DNA of 64,000 nt from Parasphingorhabdus cellanae. GTDB lineage: Bacteria; Pseudomonadota; Alphaproteobacteria; Sphingomonadales; Sphingomonadaceae. The stretch is from assembly GCF_017498565.1 (NCBI RefSeq), contig NZ_CP071794.1, positions 3,710,001 to 3,774,000 of the forward strand. Reading direction: 5' to 3'. Positions within the stretch are counted from its first letter, which is position 1. Each line of letters begins with the position of its first letter. A program made the translations under genes and the position numbers. Under the pieces are notes generated by a model. The model was given only the letters and a program-made list of their open reading frames with translations, made no database searches and was not told the DNA's origin. Shown here piece by piece: positions 26,952 to 36,148 of the stretch.

Positions 26952-28944
26952 CAATGGCTTCCTCGTCAAGACTGGCGGCATTTTGTTGGATGAAATTAAA
27001 TCGATGTTCGGGGTTTTTACCCATCAGCCGGTCGACAAGGTCCTTTACGACAGCCCGGTTTTCATATTCTTGCGGCAAAGTCACCCGGTACAGGGACCGC
27101 GTTTCGGGATCCATCGTAGTTTCTTTGAGTTGGCCCGGGTTCATCTCGCCGAGGCCTTTGAACCGACTGACGTCAACTTTCTTTCCTTTAAACGGACCGT
27201 TCTCAATTTCTGCGCGTGCTTCATCATCCTGTGCATACAGGCTCTTGCCACTGGCGGTCAGGCGATAAAGCGGAGGACGGGCAAGAAACAAATGGCCCTG
27301 ACGAACCAATTCCGGCATTTCCTGAAAGAAATAGGTCATCAGCAGCGTAGCGATATGCGCGCCATCGACATCTGCATCCGTCATGATGATCACGCGTTCA
27401 TAGCGTAAATTGTCCGGATCACAGTCTTTGCGAGTACCGCAACCAAGTGCCAATGTCAGATCGGCTATCTCCGAATTGGCAAAAATCTTGGCGCTATTGG
27501 CCGAAGCAACGTTGAGGATTTTGCCGCGTATGGGCAAAATGGCTTGGGTTTTACGATTTCGCGCCTGTTTTGCAGACCCGCCAGCGCTGTCTCCTTCGAC
27601 AATAAATATTTCTGTGCCGTCTGCGTCATTGCCAGAACAATCGGTGAGCTTACCAGGCAAACGCACTTTGCGTCCACTGGTAGCGGTTTTGCGTTTGACT
27701 TCGCGTTCGGCTTTGCGTTTTAGCCGCTCGTCCATCCGTTCCATGACAAAACCAAGCAGCGCCTTGCCGCGGTCCATATTATCGGTCAGGAAATGGTCGA
27801 AATGATCGCGCACGGCATTTTCAACATATTTCGCGGCTTCGGGAGATGTCAGCCGGTCCTTGGTCTGGCTCTGGAACTGCGGATCACGGATGAAAACGGA
27901 CAGCATCATCTCCCCGCCTGAGATAATATCGTCGGCAGTCAGCTGCGATGCCTTTTTTAGCTGCACCAATTCTCCAAAGGTTCGCATACCCTTAACCAGC
28001 GCGTTCCGCAGGCCGGTTTCATGAGTGCCGCCATTAGGTGTCGGAATGGTGTTGCAATACCAGCTGTAGCTGCCATCGGTCCAGATGGGCCAGGTTATGG
28101 CCCATTCAACACGCCCAGCATTATCAGGAAAATCCTGATTACCCGCGAAAAAGTCGGTTGTGACACATTCACGGCCACTCAATTGTTCGCGCAAATGATC
28201 AGATAAGCCACCAGGAAATTGAAACACGGCTTCTGCCGGAACATCTTCACTGGCCTGTTCTGGATCGCATTTCCAACGAATTTCAACGCCGGCGTAAAGA
28301 TAGGCTTTAGACCGCGCCATCTTGAATAAGCGTGCCGGTTTAAACTTATTGCCGTTGCCAAAAATTTCAGTGTCGGGAATGAATGAAATGCTGGTTCCAC
28401 GGCGATTGGGCGTGCTGCCGACTTCTTCTAGCTTGGATACGGCATTGCCCTGTGAAAAAGACTGTCGATAAATGGTTTTATTGCGCGCCACTTCGACAAT
28501 AGTATCGGAAGACAGGGCGTTGACTACCGACACGCCAACACCATGCAAACCGCCTGATGTCGCATAAGCCTTGTCAGAGAATTTACCACCGGAATGCAAC
28601 GTCGTCATGATAACTTCTAACGCTGATTTGTCGGGAAATTTGGGATGGGGGTCGACCGGAATTCCGCGACCATTGTCGGTGACGGTTAGGCGATTTTCGC
28701 TATCAAGGGTAATCTCGATGCGGCTCGCATGGCCGGCGACGGCCTCGTCCATGCTGTTATCGATGACTTCTGCAGCCAGGTGATGGAGTGCGCGTTCATC
28801 AATGCCGCCAATATACATTCCAGGGCGTTTGCGAACGGGTTCGAGACCTTCCAATACCTCAATAGCAGAGGCATCATATTCACCGGACTTCGAAGCGGGC
28901 GCTGAGCCATTTGGGGTATCGGCGCCGAAAAGATCATCAGACAT
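26944..28944 (-). CDS. parE: DNA topoisomerase IV subunit B
   Basis: ParE is the ATPase half of topoisomerase IV, which separates linked daughter chromosomes. The 666-residue protein has the GHKL ATPase N-box (AAEVIDNSMDEA), G1/G2 boxes (DNGRGIP and GGLHGVGVSVVNAL), and the TOPRIM domain (EGDSAGGS and DADVDGAHI). The length without a GyrB-type insertion, and the C-terminus, favour ParE over GyrB. A TAGGATC ribosome site precedes the ATG. It lies downstream of gcrA on the same strand, behind a hairpin. Confidence 0.93.
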   Translation of the reverse strand: MSDDLFGADTPNGSAPASKSGEYDASAIEVLEGLEPVRKRPGMYIGGIDERALHHLAAEVIDNSMDEAVAGHASRIEITLDSENRLTVTDNGRGIPVDPHPKFPDKSALEVIMTTLHSGGKFSDKAYATSGGLHGVGVSVVNALSSDTIVEVARNKTIYRQSFSQGNAVSKLEEVGSTPNRRGTSISFIPDTEIFGNGNKFKPARLFKMARSKAYLYAGVEIRWKCDPEQASEDVPAEAVFQFPGGLSDHLREQLSGRECVTTDFFAGNQDFPDNAGRVEWAITWPIWTDGSYSWYCNTIPTPNGGTHETGLRNALVKGMRTFGELVQLKKASQLTADDIISGGEMMLSVFIRDPQFQSQTKDRLTSPEAAKYVENAVRDHFDHFLTDNMDRGKALLGFVMERMDERLKRKAEREVKRKTATSGRKVRLPGKLTDCSGNDADGTEIFIVEGDSAGGSAKQARNRKTQAILPIRGKILNVASANSAKIFANSEIADLTLALGCGTRKDCDPDNLRYERVIIMTDADVDGAHIATLLMTYFFQEMPELVRQGHLFLARPPLYRLTASGKSLYAQDDEARAEIENGPFKGKKVDVSRFKGLGEMNPGQLKETTMDPETRSLYRVTLPQEYENRAVVKDLVDRLMGKNPEHRFNFIQQNAASLDEEAIDA

Positions 28945-28974
28945 AATGATCCTATAAGAGCGTGGGAGTCAGAC

Positions 28975-29003
28975 TGGCAAGAGGCTTATTAGGCCTCTTG
29001 CCA
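28975..29003. terminator. 11-bp inverted repeat between gcrA and parE
   Basis: TGGCAAGAGGC (28975-28985) and GCCTCTTGCCA (28993-29003) form a perfect 11-bp stem around a 7-base loop, just after the gcrA stop. No T run follows on the minus strand. It could attenuate or end gcrA transcription before parE. Confidence 0.5.
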
Positions 29004-29036
29004 AATGGTCTGTAAAATATCGTCTTGTGGGCTGAT

Positions 29037-29711
29037 TTAGCGGACTCGCGGACCACCAAAAGGCAGTGGTGGAGGCGCGCGCCGTGCGCCACGCGGCAAT
29101 TGTGCCTGAAACGCCCGGCCGCAATGCTCAACACAATAAGGAAAGCCCGGATTCACCTCTTCACCACAAAAATGAAAATCTGGCTCTCCAGGATGGTTCA
29201 TCGGCCAGCGACATATTCTGTCATTCAAATCAAGCAAGCTAGTTTTGTCAGCAATCTCTTCGCTTGGCTTCGCGGGAACCAAGCGCCGCGGTGGTGCCGG
29301 TGGTATTGGTGCCTGCTGATCGCCCGGGCCTTGCCGCAAAAAGCCGCCGGGCCCAACAGACACAATTTTCGGACCATCTGGTTTCGGCATCTTGGACTGT
29401 TGCGCAGCATGCGTACGAGCAGCCGGTGTTGGCGGCGGCATTGCGCGGCGAGCGACATGCTCTTCTTTTTGCTTTGGTTTCTTGGTCGCTTTAACCGCGG
29501 CCTTTTTCGGTTTTGCGGCTGGTTTGGCGCCTTTTGCCGTCTTGGCTTTGGCTTTTACCGGGGAAGGACGTGATTTCAGGCCGAGCCGATGTGCTTTGCC
29601 AATAACGGCATTGCGGCTAACACCGCCTAATTCTTCCGCGATCTGACTAGCTGTCAGGCCTTTTTCCCACATCTGTTTCAGATGATCGATACGTTCGTCG
29701 GTCCAAGCCAT
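29037..29711 (-). CDS. gcrA: GcrA cell cycle regulator
   Basis: GcrA is the alphaproteobacterial cell-cycle factor that binds sigma70-RNA polymerase and activates promoters with CcrM-methylated GANTC sites. The 224-residue protein starts with the diagnostic helix-turn-helix (WTDERIDHLKQMWEKGLTASQ). A long Lys/Ala/Pro-rich linker follows, then the C-terminal cysteine/tryptophan module (CRWPMNHP ... FCGEEVNPGFPYCVEHCG). The ATG at 29709-29711 is chosen over a longer frame because MAWTDE is the family start. The neighbour parE fits a chromosome-cycle context. Confidence 0.95.
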   Translation of the reverse strand: MAWTDERIDHLKQMWEKGLTASQIAEELGGVSRNAVIGKAHRLGLKSRPSPVKAKAKTAKGAKPAAKPKKAAVKATKKPKQKEEHVARRAMPPPTPAARTHAAQQSKMPKPDGPKIVSVGPGGFLRQGPGDQQAPIPPAPPRRLVPAKPSEEIADKTSLLDLNDRICRWPMNHPGEPDFHFCGEEVNPGFPYCVEHCGRAFQAQLPRGARRAPPPLPFGGPRVR

Positions 29712-29749
29712 GCAAAATCCTACTATAATCCAATATCTAACCCAATATA

Positions 29750-29761
29750 AGCCAGCTGGCT
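29750..29761. promoter_or_regulatory. 12-bp perfect palindrome in the gcrA / ABC permease spacer
   Basis: AGCCAGCTGGCT is a perfect palindrome 39 bp upstream of the gcrA start, in the divergent spacer with the ABC-2 permease. It could be an operator acting on either gene. I know no regulator for it. Confidence 0.3.
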
Positions 29762-29825
29762 GTATATTCAATCATACATAATATGGGGTTGTGATTGCTG
29801 TCGGTAGCCGATAGGCGAAAAGCCT

Positions 29826-30683
29826 ATGTTAGACCAGCCCCAAAATAGCGACTCTGATCAACCTGAATTTATCGCACAAACTTATGCAGAGCCTGGGGTA
29901 GCCGTTATTCGTGGCGTCAACTGGGGTGGCTTTCTCGCGCTCTACTGGAAAGAAGTGCGCCGCTTTTTCAAGGTTCAGCTGCAAACTGTTTGGGCGCCTT
30001 CGATTACCACGCTGCTATTTTTGGTGATTTTCACCGTGGCATTGGGCAGGGGGGACCGCACCGTTTTGGGCGTACCATTTGCTGATTTCATTGCGCCCGG
30101 ACTAATTTGCATGGGCATGATTCAAAACGCCTTCGCGAATAGCAGTTTCGCGCTTCTGGTCGGGAAGATTCAGGGGACGATTGTAGATTATTTGATGCCA
30201 CCTCTGTCCGTTGGCGAGTTGCTGGCTGGTTTGGTAGCAGCATCAATCACGCGCGCGGCGTTGGTGGGTTTTGCTGTCTGGCTCGCTATGGCTCTTTGGC
30301 CCGGTGTAAATGTCAGTGTCAACCATTGGTGGGCGGTCATCTGGTTCGGTTTCATGGGCTCCGCAATGCTGGCTCTATTGGGCGTACTGACATCGATTTG
30401 GGCGGAAAAATTTGATCATGCAGCAGCAGTCACCAACTTTGTTGTGGCTCCAGCGGCTTTATTATCGGGAACATTTTATTCTATCGACAGATTGGCTCCT
30501 GCGTTTCAGGCCGCCAGCCATGCGAACCCGTTCTTCTATGCAATATCTGGCTTCCGCTATGGATTTTTAGGCGAGGCCGATTCGCCAGTGATAATCGGAT
30601 CTCTCGTTTTACTCGGAATAAATGTCGGATTGACGGCGCTGTGCTATTTCCTGCTCAAAAAAGGCTGGAAGATCAAATCTTAG
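29826..30683 (+). CDS. ABC-2 type transporter permease
   Basis: The 285-residue permease has six membrane segments. It has the ABC-2 family signature around NFVVAPAALLSGTFYSIDRLAP and the following helix with NPFFYAISGFRYGF. This is the YadH/NodJ-like group, which exports drugs, lipids or polysaccharides with a partner ATPase. No ATPase gene is adjacent in this window, so the partner must be encoded elsewhere and the substrate is unknown. The N-terminal 30 residues are polar and cytoplasmic. It converges with hspQ, 15 bp apart. Confidence 0.9.
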   Translation: MLDQPQNSDSDQPEFIAQTYAEPGVAVIRGVNWGGFLALYWKEVRRFFKVQLQTVWAPSITTLLFLVIFTVALGRGDRTVLGVPFADFIAPGLICMGMIQNAFANSSFALLVGKIQGTIVDYLMPPLSVGELLAGLVAASITRAALVGFAVWLAMALWPGVNVSVNHWWAVIWFGFMGSAMLALLGVLTSIWAEKFDHAAAVTNFVVAPAALLSGTFYSIDRLAPAFQAASHANPFFYAISGFRYGFLGEADSPVIIGSLVLLGINVGLTALCYFLLKKGWKIKS

Positions 30684-30698
30684 CTATTTGAAGGAGAT

Positions 30699-31079
30699 TT
30701 AGTGGCGGTGGATTCGGTGTAGCTGATATTTACCGCCATCTACCGCTTTGAACATGCGCCCTACCTCAGGATGCATAACCGGTTCTCCGCTATCATCTTC
30801 TAGCAGGTTTTGTTGGCTGACATAGGCGACGTAGCTGCTATCAGCATTTTCCGCCAAAAGGTGGTAAAAAGGCTGGTCTTTCGAAGGCTGCAGGTCCTTG
30901 GGAATGGCATCATACCATTCGTCGCTATTGGCAAAAACCGGATCAATATCATAAATCACGCCGCGAAAATCAAATAAGCGATGTTTAACCACATCGCCAA
31001 TCGTGAAGCTGGCGTTCAGGACAGACGGCGTATCCTTGGGTAGGGGATTGGTGGAAGCGAGATGTTTGGTTTGAACCAT
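30699..31079 (-). CDS. hspQ: heat shock protein HspQ (YccV-like)
   Basis: HspQ binds hemimethylated DNA and acts as a specificity factor for Lon protease in E. coli. The protein has the YccV-like core FTIGDVVKHRLFDFRGVIYDIDP, then PFYHLLAEN and YVSQQNL. At 126 residues it is about 20 longer than E. coli HspQ, the extra being a polar N-terminus. The ribosome site (GGGGAT) sits very close to the ATG at 31077-31079, so the true start may be slightly downstream. Confidence 0.9.
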   Translation of the reverse strand: MVQTKHLASTNPLPKDTPSVLNASFTIGDVVKHRLFDFRGVIYDIDPVFANSDEWYDAIPKDLQPSKDQPFYHLLAENADSSYVAYVSQQNLLEDDSGEPVMHPEVGRMFKAVDGGKYQLHRIHRH

Positions 31080-31240
31080 ATCCCCAATTTAGTCAGTTAC
31101 AGGGCAGATGCAAGCGCTTGCCATTTGTTTGTCGCTAAGGTTTCTCGCTTGGCAAATTGCAGATCATAGTCTAAGCGCGCCGCACGTTCGACACCGATGG
31201 TCTTCAAGATCATGGCTTCCGAGGTTATTTGCCGACGTGC

Positions 31241-31330
31241 GGAGAGGTGCCAGAGTGGTCGAATGGGGCGGTCTCGAAAACCGTTGTGCGAGCGATCGTA
31301 CCCAGGGTTCGAATCCCTGTCTCTCCGCCA
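31241..31330 (+). tRNA. tRNA-Ser (anticodon CGA)
   Basis: Ninety bases fold as a class II tRNA. The acceptor stem is GGAGAGG with TCTCTCC (last pair G-T). There is a D arm, an anticodon loop CTCGAAA with anticodon CGA, a long variable arm typical of serine tRNA, and the T arm AGGGTTCGAATCCCT. The discriminator G and the 3' CCA are encoded. No integrase or duplicated 3' end is visible nearby, so it is not shown to be an attachment site. Confidence 0.96.
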
Positions 31331-31485
31331 CTTGCTGCTCGTTGAACCAAATTTGAACATCGATGAACCGTAGCAATACTAGTACATTTCTCGCCGCGAA
31401 GACCCCTCGACATGATCCAAAAAGACAGTTGATCGCTACGACCAGATACTTGACTATCTAGCATAGCAAATATGAAGGAGTGGAA

Positions 31486-32010
31486 GTGGATCGTCTGGCC
31501 ATAGCCGCGGATAAATTGGAATGTACCGAGTTGGTAACCCGGGTTGCTCGTGCGATCGACCGCTGCGACGCAGAATTGTTGAAGACGCTTTTTCATCCCG
31601 ACGCGACTGATGATCATGGTATTTTCGTTGGTTCGGTTGATGAATTTATCGAGTGGGTCATGCCTTTGCTCGCTACAATGAAACGCACGCAACATATCAT
31701 TGGGCAAGTGCTGATTGAGGTCGACGGTGACCATGCAGTTGGTGAGAGCTACTTCATCGCGCACCATGCTATGAACAGCCCGGAGGGTGATATCTTGATG
31801 ATCGCGGCAGGGCGTTATCTCGATCGCTTCGAACGCCGTGACGGCTGTTGGAAAATTTCTCATCGCCATGCTGTTTATGACTGGAATAGCGTAGAGCCGA
31901 TGACTGACAGTTATGATCGCGCCAACCCGGCGTCGATGACATTGGGAACGCGAGGTACAAGTGACGCATCATATTCGCATCTTGCGAGTCAAGGAATTAC
32001 TGCATCTTGA
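31486..32010 (+). CDS. SnoaL-like / NTF2-fold protein
   Basis: A 174-residue protein of the NTF2/SnoaL fold. It has an N-terminal helix pair around ELVTRVARAIDRCDAELLKTLFHPDATDDHG, then the mixed sheet ending in GRYLDRFERRDGCWKISHRHAVYDW. That ending is typical of small enzymes such as dehydratases, isomerases and the beta subunits of ring-hydroxylating oxygenases. It is followed by a Rieske oxygenase gene 75 bp away, so a shared pathway is likely. GTG at 31486 is taken as start because AAGGAG lies 6 bases upstream. GTG at 31480 overlaps that site. Confidence 0.78.
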   Translation: MDRLAIAADKLECTELVTRVARAIDRCDAELLKTLFHPDATDDHGIFVGSVDEFIEWVMPLLATMKRTQHIIGQVLIEVDGDHAVGESYFIAHHAMNSPEGDILMIAAGRYLDRFERRDGCWKISHRHAVYDWNSVEPMTDSYDRANPASMTLGTRGTSDASYSHLASQGITAS

Positions 32011-32085
32011 TGGGATCCCAGATCGGTGGGCGCTAACTCACTACGCGGCGTTGACGACGAACAGACGTGCAAAGGAAAACCTATT

Positions 32086-33423
32086 ATGGCTGACTACGAT
32101 TCCGGCGAAATGGAAAGCAGGCGTGCTGATATTTCCAAACAACCCGAACCGGCGCTACGAGGAACGCCCATCACGCCGGACCGCTATTTCTCTAAAGAAT
32201 TTATGGATCGGGAATGGGATACTATCTGGACGCGCACTTGGCAGATTGCCGGTATGGATCGTGAGTTAGAGAAGAGTGGCGACTATATTACCACGTCATT
32301 AGGCAAAGAACGTATTTTGTGCACGCGCGGAAATGATGGAAAGATTCGAGCATTTTACAATGTATGTCAGCACCGCGGATTGCAGCTTATGTCGGAACCT
32401 TCGGGTAACACTCGGCGATTGACGTGCCCATATCATGGCTGGGCTTATAATTTATCGGGCGAATTGAAAGCGGTGCCAGATGAAGCGGACTATCCTCAGG
32501 GCAGCCCTTGTGGAAAACTAAACCTGGTCGAAATTCCATGCGAAAGTTGGGCAGGCTTTGTTTGGTATAATATGGACGAAAACTGTGTGTCTTTGAAAGC
32601 GTTTCTAGGCCCTATTGCAGATCAGATTGATTCCTATCCAATGGAAGAAATGCGGCGTACCCACTGGGTGACCATCGAAGGCGATTTCAACTGGAAACTT
32701 GTGCAGGACAATTTCAGTGAATCCTATCATGTACCCTTCGTTCATCCGAGTTCCAAATTCGTCATCGAATATAGCCATCACCACTGTCAATTCGATCATT
32801 ACCCCCAAGGCCATTGTCGTATGTTCATGCCCGGTGCCGGGCCAGCAGAATCGATTAAAGGCGGTGAGAAAGAAACGCTCGCTTCAATGAGTGAAGAATT
32901 GCAGCGTTGGGAGTTGAATCCGGATGACTATCGCGGCGGCAAGACACGCAATATTCGAAAGGATTTGCAGCGCCAGAAAAGAAAACTTGGTAAATCGAAA
33001 GGCTATGATTTCTCAACCTATCATGATGATCAACTCACCGATAACTGGCACTATACGATATTCCCCAATCTCTCGTTTAGTTTAAAACCGGATGGCAATA
33101 TTTGGCTTCGAGCTCGTCCGCATGAGACAGACCCAGAAAAATGCTATTTCGATATGTGGTATATGACGCTCTTTCCCAAAGGCGAGACCGAATATTATTC
33201 ATGGGTTATGCGCGAATTTGTTGGAATAGATACTCCGGTGGAGCACGTGCAAGGCAAAGCTGGTGAAATTTCTGCAGGTCCGGCTATTGATGAGGATTTG
33301 GAGATTTGGCCGCTACAGCAGCGGGGACTCCATTCGCGAGGATATAAACGTGACTATCTAGCCGGCCAAGAAAGCAGGATGCGCTATTTTCACGAAACAT
33401 TGGAAGACTGGATGGATCGGTAG
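32086..33423 (+). CDS. Rieske-type ring-hydroxylating oxygenase, alpha subunit
   Basis: A 445-residue oxygenase. The Rieske cluster motif is Cys94-x-His96 and Cys114-x2-His117 (CQHRG and CPYHGW). The mononuclear iron site begins with NWKLVQDNFSESYHVPFVH (His215, His220). It catalyses O2-dependent hydroxylation or demethylation, with electrons from a ferredoxin/reductase not encoded here. The substrate cannot be read from sequence. The ATG at 32086 has an AAAGGAAAA ribosome site. The upstream SnoaL-like protein may be a partner. Confidence 0.93.
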   Translation: MADYDSGEMESRRADISKQPEPALRGTPITPDRYFSKEFMDREWDTIWTRTWQIAGMDRELEKSGDYITTSLGKERILCTRGNDGKIRAFYNVCQHRGLQLMSEPSGNTRRLTCPYHGWAYNLSGELKAVPDEADYPQGSPCGKLNLVEIPCESWAGFVWYNMDENCVSLKAFLGPIADQIDSYPMEEMRRTHWVTIEGDFNWKLVQDNFSESYHVPFVHPSSKFVIEYSHHHCQFDHYPQGHCRMFMPGAGPAESIKGGEKETLASMSEELQRWELNPDDYRGGKTRNIRKDLQRQKRKLGKSKGYDFSTYHDDQLTDNWHYTIFPNLSFSLKPDGNIWLRARPHETDPEKCYFDMWYMTLFPKGETEYYSWVMREFVGIDTPVEHVQGKAGEISAGPAIDEDLEIWPLQQRGLHSRGYKRDYLAGQESRMRYFHETLEDWMDR

Positions 33424-33458
33424 ATTAGATCGCTTTTTGGCTGTCAAATGGTAACGAC

Positions 33459-36077
33459 TTAACCAACCTGGCGCTTGAGTTCGGTATTTGAGAATGGAAC
33501 GATGTCAGCTACCGAGACTCTATTGTCGACCCGGCCGGATACTGTTTCCGTTGGCCGCGAAAATAAATAGCCTTGTAATTGCGTACAACCAAGGTCTCGC
33601 ATAACGTCCATTTCCCTAATGCTCTCAATGCCTTCTGCGGTTGTCTTCATGCCCAATTCTTCGGCCATTGTTACAATGGCTCGGATGATCGCTAAGCTTT
33701 CAGTAGATCCCCGAGTGGCAGATTTCACGAAACCCCGGTCAATTTTTATGGTCGAAAAACTGGCGCGGCGGAGATAGCCGAGCGATGAATAACCGGTGCC
33801 AAAATCGTCCAGGACGAGATTGATACCCAGCGAACGCAGATTTTCCAATGTCGCGTCGGTTTTCTCGTGATTATCGAGGAACACACTCTCGGTCACTTCC
33901 AATTCGAGACGCTCAGGGCTCAGGCCGCTTGCTGCCAAGGCACCGATTATGCTGTTGGCCAGGCCGCCGCCCTCTACCTGAAGCGCTGAAACGTTGACAG
34001 ACAGCCTGACATGGTCCGGCCAAGTTTTCGCTTGTGCACAGGCGGTCCGCAATACCCAGTTACCGATATTGCCGATTAATCGTGCCTCTTCGGCAATCGG
34101 TATAAAGACGGCAGGGGAAATTTCTCCACGCGTGGGGTGGTTCCAACGCAATAGCGCCTCATAACCGATGACTTGTTCGCTATTGGCATCCACGATGGAT
34201 TGATAGGCCACGGACAAATCACCATTTTCCAGCGCCCCGCGCAGGTCATTTTCCAGAATATGCCGCTCATCGGCTTCAATCTGCATGAATTGCTTATAAC
34301 GGACGCATTGACCGCGACCTGATTCCTTGCCGTGATAGAGTGCGAGATCAGCACAACGCGTAAGCGTTTGAACATCGTCACTATCTTGTGGTCCAACCGC
34401 AACACCGATCGTAGCGCCGATATTTACGGACGTTCCATTGATAGAATGCGTGCCACAGAGTTTTTCGATGACTTTTTGACCAAGCTCTTCGATTTCCCGG
34501 TCGCTTTCAATGTGCGGGATCACCAAAGCAAATTCATCACCACCAAGGCGCACGGCGTGGACTGTATCGCCGGCAGCTTGTTTGAGATGTTCTGCGATGT
34601 GGCAAAGAAGTTGATCGCCGATATTGTGACCGAGCGTGTCGTTCACCGTTTTGAATCGATCAAGATCGATTAGCATGACCGCACAACGATCACTATTCTC
34701 GTGGGCGCTGGCGAGCGCATCCGATAGCAGATCCCTGAAATAACGACGGTTAGCAAGGCCGGTAAGCAGATCGTGGCGAGCGGCATGCGATAGCTTCGCG
34801 TTCGCAGCACTCACGGCTTTTCTTCTCCGTCGGATAGATACTACCGCGAAAAATAGCGCACCGATGACAGCAAAGGCGACGACCAGTACCAAGCTGGTGT
34901 AGCGCAAGATGGTCTGCGACTGGGCGAGCATCAGATCGCGCTGTGCCTGTTTGGCTTCCAGCTTGGAAATTTCAAGTTCACGATTGGCATCATCAAATTG
35001 CGCCGCAAGCAGCGCTGAATTGGTCGATGCAGCCAATTCCCTACCTGTATCGTCAAGGCGCTTGAACGCACTGAGATGTTGGAGCGCTTCCTTATAGCGC
35101 CCTAAAGCGCTGAACACTTGGAATGCCGTCGAATGATAATCCCGATAGGACATTGTCGAGCTCTGCAAATCGACGCCGCGGAAGGCTTTGCCGACAAAAT
35201 TCTCTGCTTCCGAGAGCCTATTTCCTGCCAACGCGATTTGTGCACGCGTGCCCCAAAGAAATGGCTCCCAGTCAGTCGCTCCGGACTGAGCAATATTCAA
35301 ACCAGATAGTGTCGTCTTCTCCGCTTTTGCGAGATCGCCCTGAGCATATTGAGCGAAAGCCAAATTTGTTAATATTCGGGTTTGAAGGAGGGGGCTGTCC
35401 ATCTCTTTTGCGACGTCCAGGGCTTTGGCATATTCTTTTTCCGCTTCACCAAATTGCCCCATATCTCTCAAAGCGTTACCGCGATTGTTGTAAGAGGAGA
35501 GGTTTAACGCTGGATCGTCAGCATAGACCGATTTGGCTTGATCATAATAGTCCAGAACTCTCGGATAATCACGCGCCTCGTAATAAATCGAGCCGATGTT
35601 ATGCAGAATGATCGCCTGACTACGTTTCTCATCCAGCTCTCCATATATCCGGTAAGCATCGTAGAGCATAGGTAGAGCTTGCTCTACCCGGCCGGTTTGG
35701 ATAGCAATCGCAGATGAGGATTTCAGCAAATCGGCATTTAACTTGCTACCGGGTGCGACGCGTTTGACTGTTTTCAAGGCGCTGGCGATAACCGGCATTG
35801 CCTGTTTCGGTTTATTGAGCCGTGTAAGAGCTTCCCCTTCCAGCCACTGACTTGTTGCGATAGCCAATGCCGACTCTGTTTTCGGCATTGCGTTTGCAAT
35901 TAGCGCAGCTTTGCGAGCTGACTTAAGCGCGTCACCGGGGTTCGACATCATCGCAGACTTGGTATCTGCAATCTGTGCTTCAAATGCTGATGGTCTCGGC
36001 TCTGTCTGCGCACTTGCTAAGGGGATGTTGAGCGCTGAGCCTAGCAGCAACGCTGCAATTATCTTTCGTCCCACCAT
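33459..36077 (-). CDS. TPR sensor with GGDEF and EAL domains (c-di-GMP turnover)
   Basis: An 872-residue protein with a signal peptide (cleavage near residue 24) and several tetratricopeptide-like helical pairs (about 35-345). A coiled coil and one membrane helix near residue 400 follow. The GGDEF domain has an intact GGDEF motif (512-516). The EAL domain has the catalytic EAL (from Glu640), DDFGTGYSS, IKIDRGFV and AEGIE motifs. The repeats are therefore periplasmic and the catalytic domains cytoplasmic. Both activities look possible, and the net direction cannot be told. A GGGGGG-type ribosome site precedes the ATG. Confidence 0.93.
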   Translation of the reverse strand: MVGRKIIAALLLGSALNIPLASAQTEPRPSAFEAQIADTKSAMMSNPGDALKSARKAALIANAMPKTESALAIATSQWLEGEALTRLNKPKQAMPVIASALKTVKRVAPGSKLNADLLKSSSAIAIQTGRVEQALPMLYDAYRIYGELDEKRSQAIILHNIGSIYYEARDYPRVLDYYDQAKSVYADDPALNLSSYNNRGNALRDMGQFGEAEKEYAKALDVAKEMDSPLLQTRILTNLAFAQYAQGDLAKAEKTTLSGLNIAQSGATDWEPFLWGTRAQIALAGNRLSEAENFVGKAFRGVDLQSSTMSYRDYHSTAFQVFSALGRYKEALQHLSAFKRLDDTGRELAASTNSALLAAQFDDANRELEISKLEAKQAQRDLMLAQSQTILRYTSLVLVVAFAVIGALFFAVVSIRRRRKAVSAANAKLSHAARHDLLTGLANRRYFRDLLSDALASAHENSDRCAVMLIDLDRFKTVNDTLGHNIGDQLLCHIAEHLKQAAGDTVHAVRLGGDEFALVIPHIESDREIEELGQKVIEKLCGTHSINGTSVNIGATIGVAVGPQDSDDVQTLTRCADLALYHGKESGRGQCVRYKQFMQIEADERHILENDLRGALENGDLSVAYQSIVDANSEQVIGYEALLRWNHPTRGEISPAVFIPIAEEARLIGNIGNWVLRTACAQAKTWPDHVRLSVNVSALQVEGGGLANSIIGALAASGLSPERLELEVTESVFLDNHEKTDATLENLRSLGINLVLDDFGTGYSSLGYLRRASFSTIKIDRGFVKSATRGSTESLAIIRAIVTMAEELGMKTTAEGIESIREMDVMRDLGCTQLQGYLFSRPTETVSGRVDNRVSVADIVPFSNTELKRQVG

Positions 36078-36148
36078 AAGCCCCCCGCTTTTGTAATCCG
36101 ATTAGTCAGGGGCAAACATGGTTACGCAGTCCATCCCCAATAAATCTT

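Noticed and set aside
31086-31114. Heat-shock (RpoH-like) promoter before hspQ
   Set aside because: A CTTG and a CTAAAT-like -10 can be found on the minus strand, but the -10 would sit only a few bases before the ATG, leaving no leader.
31241-31330. tRNA-Ser as an attachment site of a genomic island
   Set aside because: No integrase, transposase or duplicated tRNA 3' end is visible in the window.
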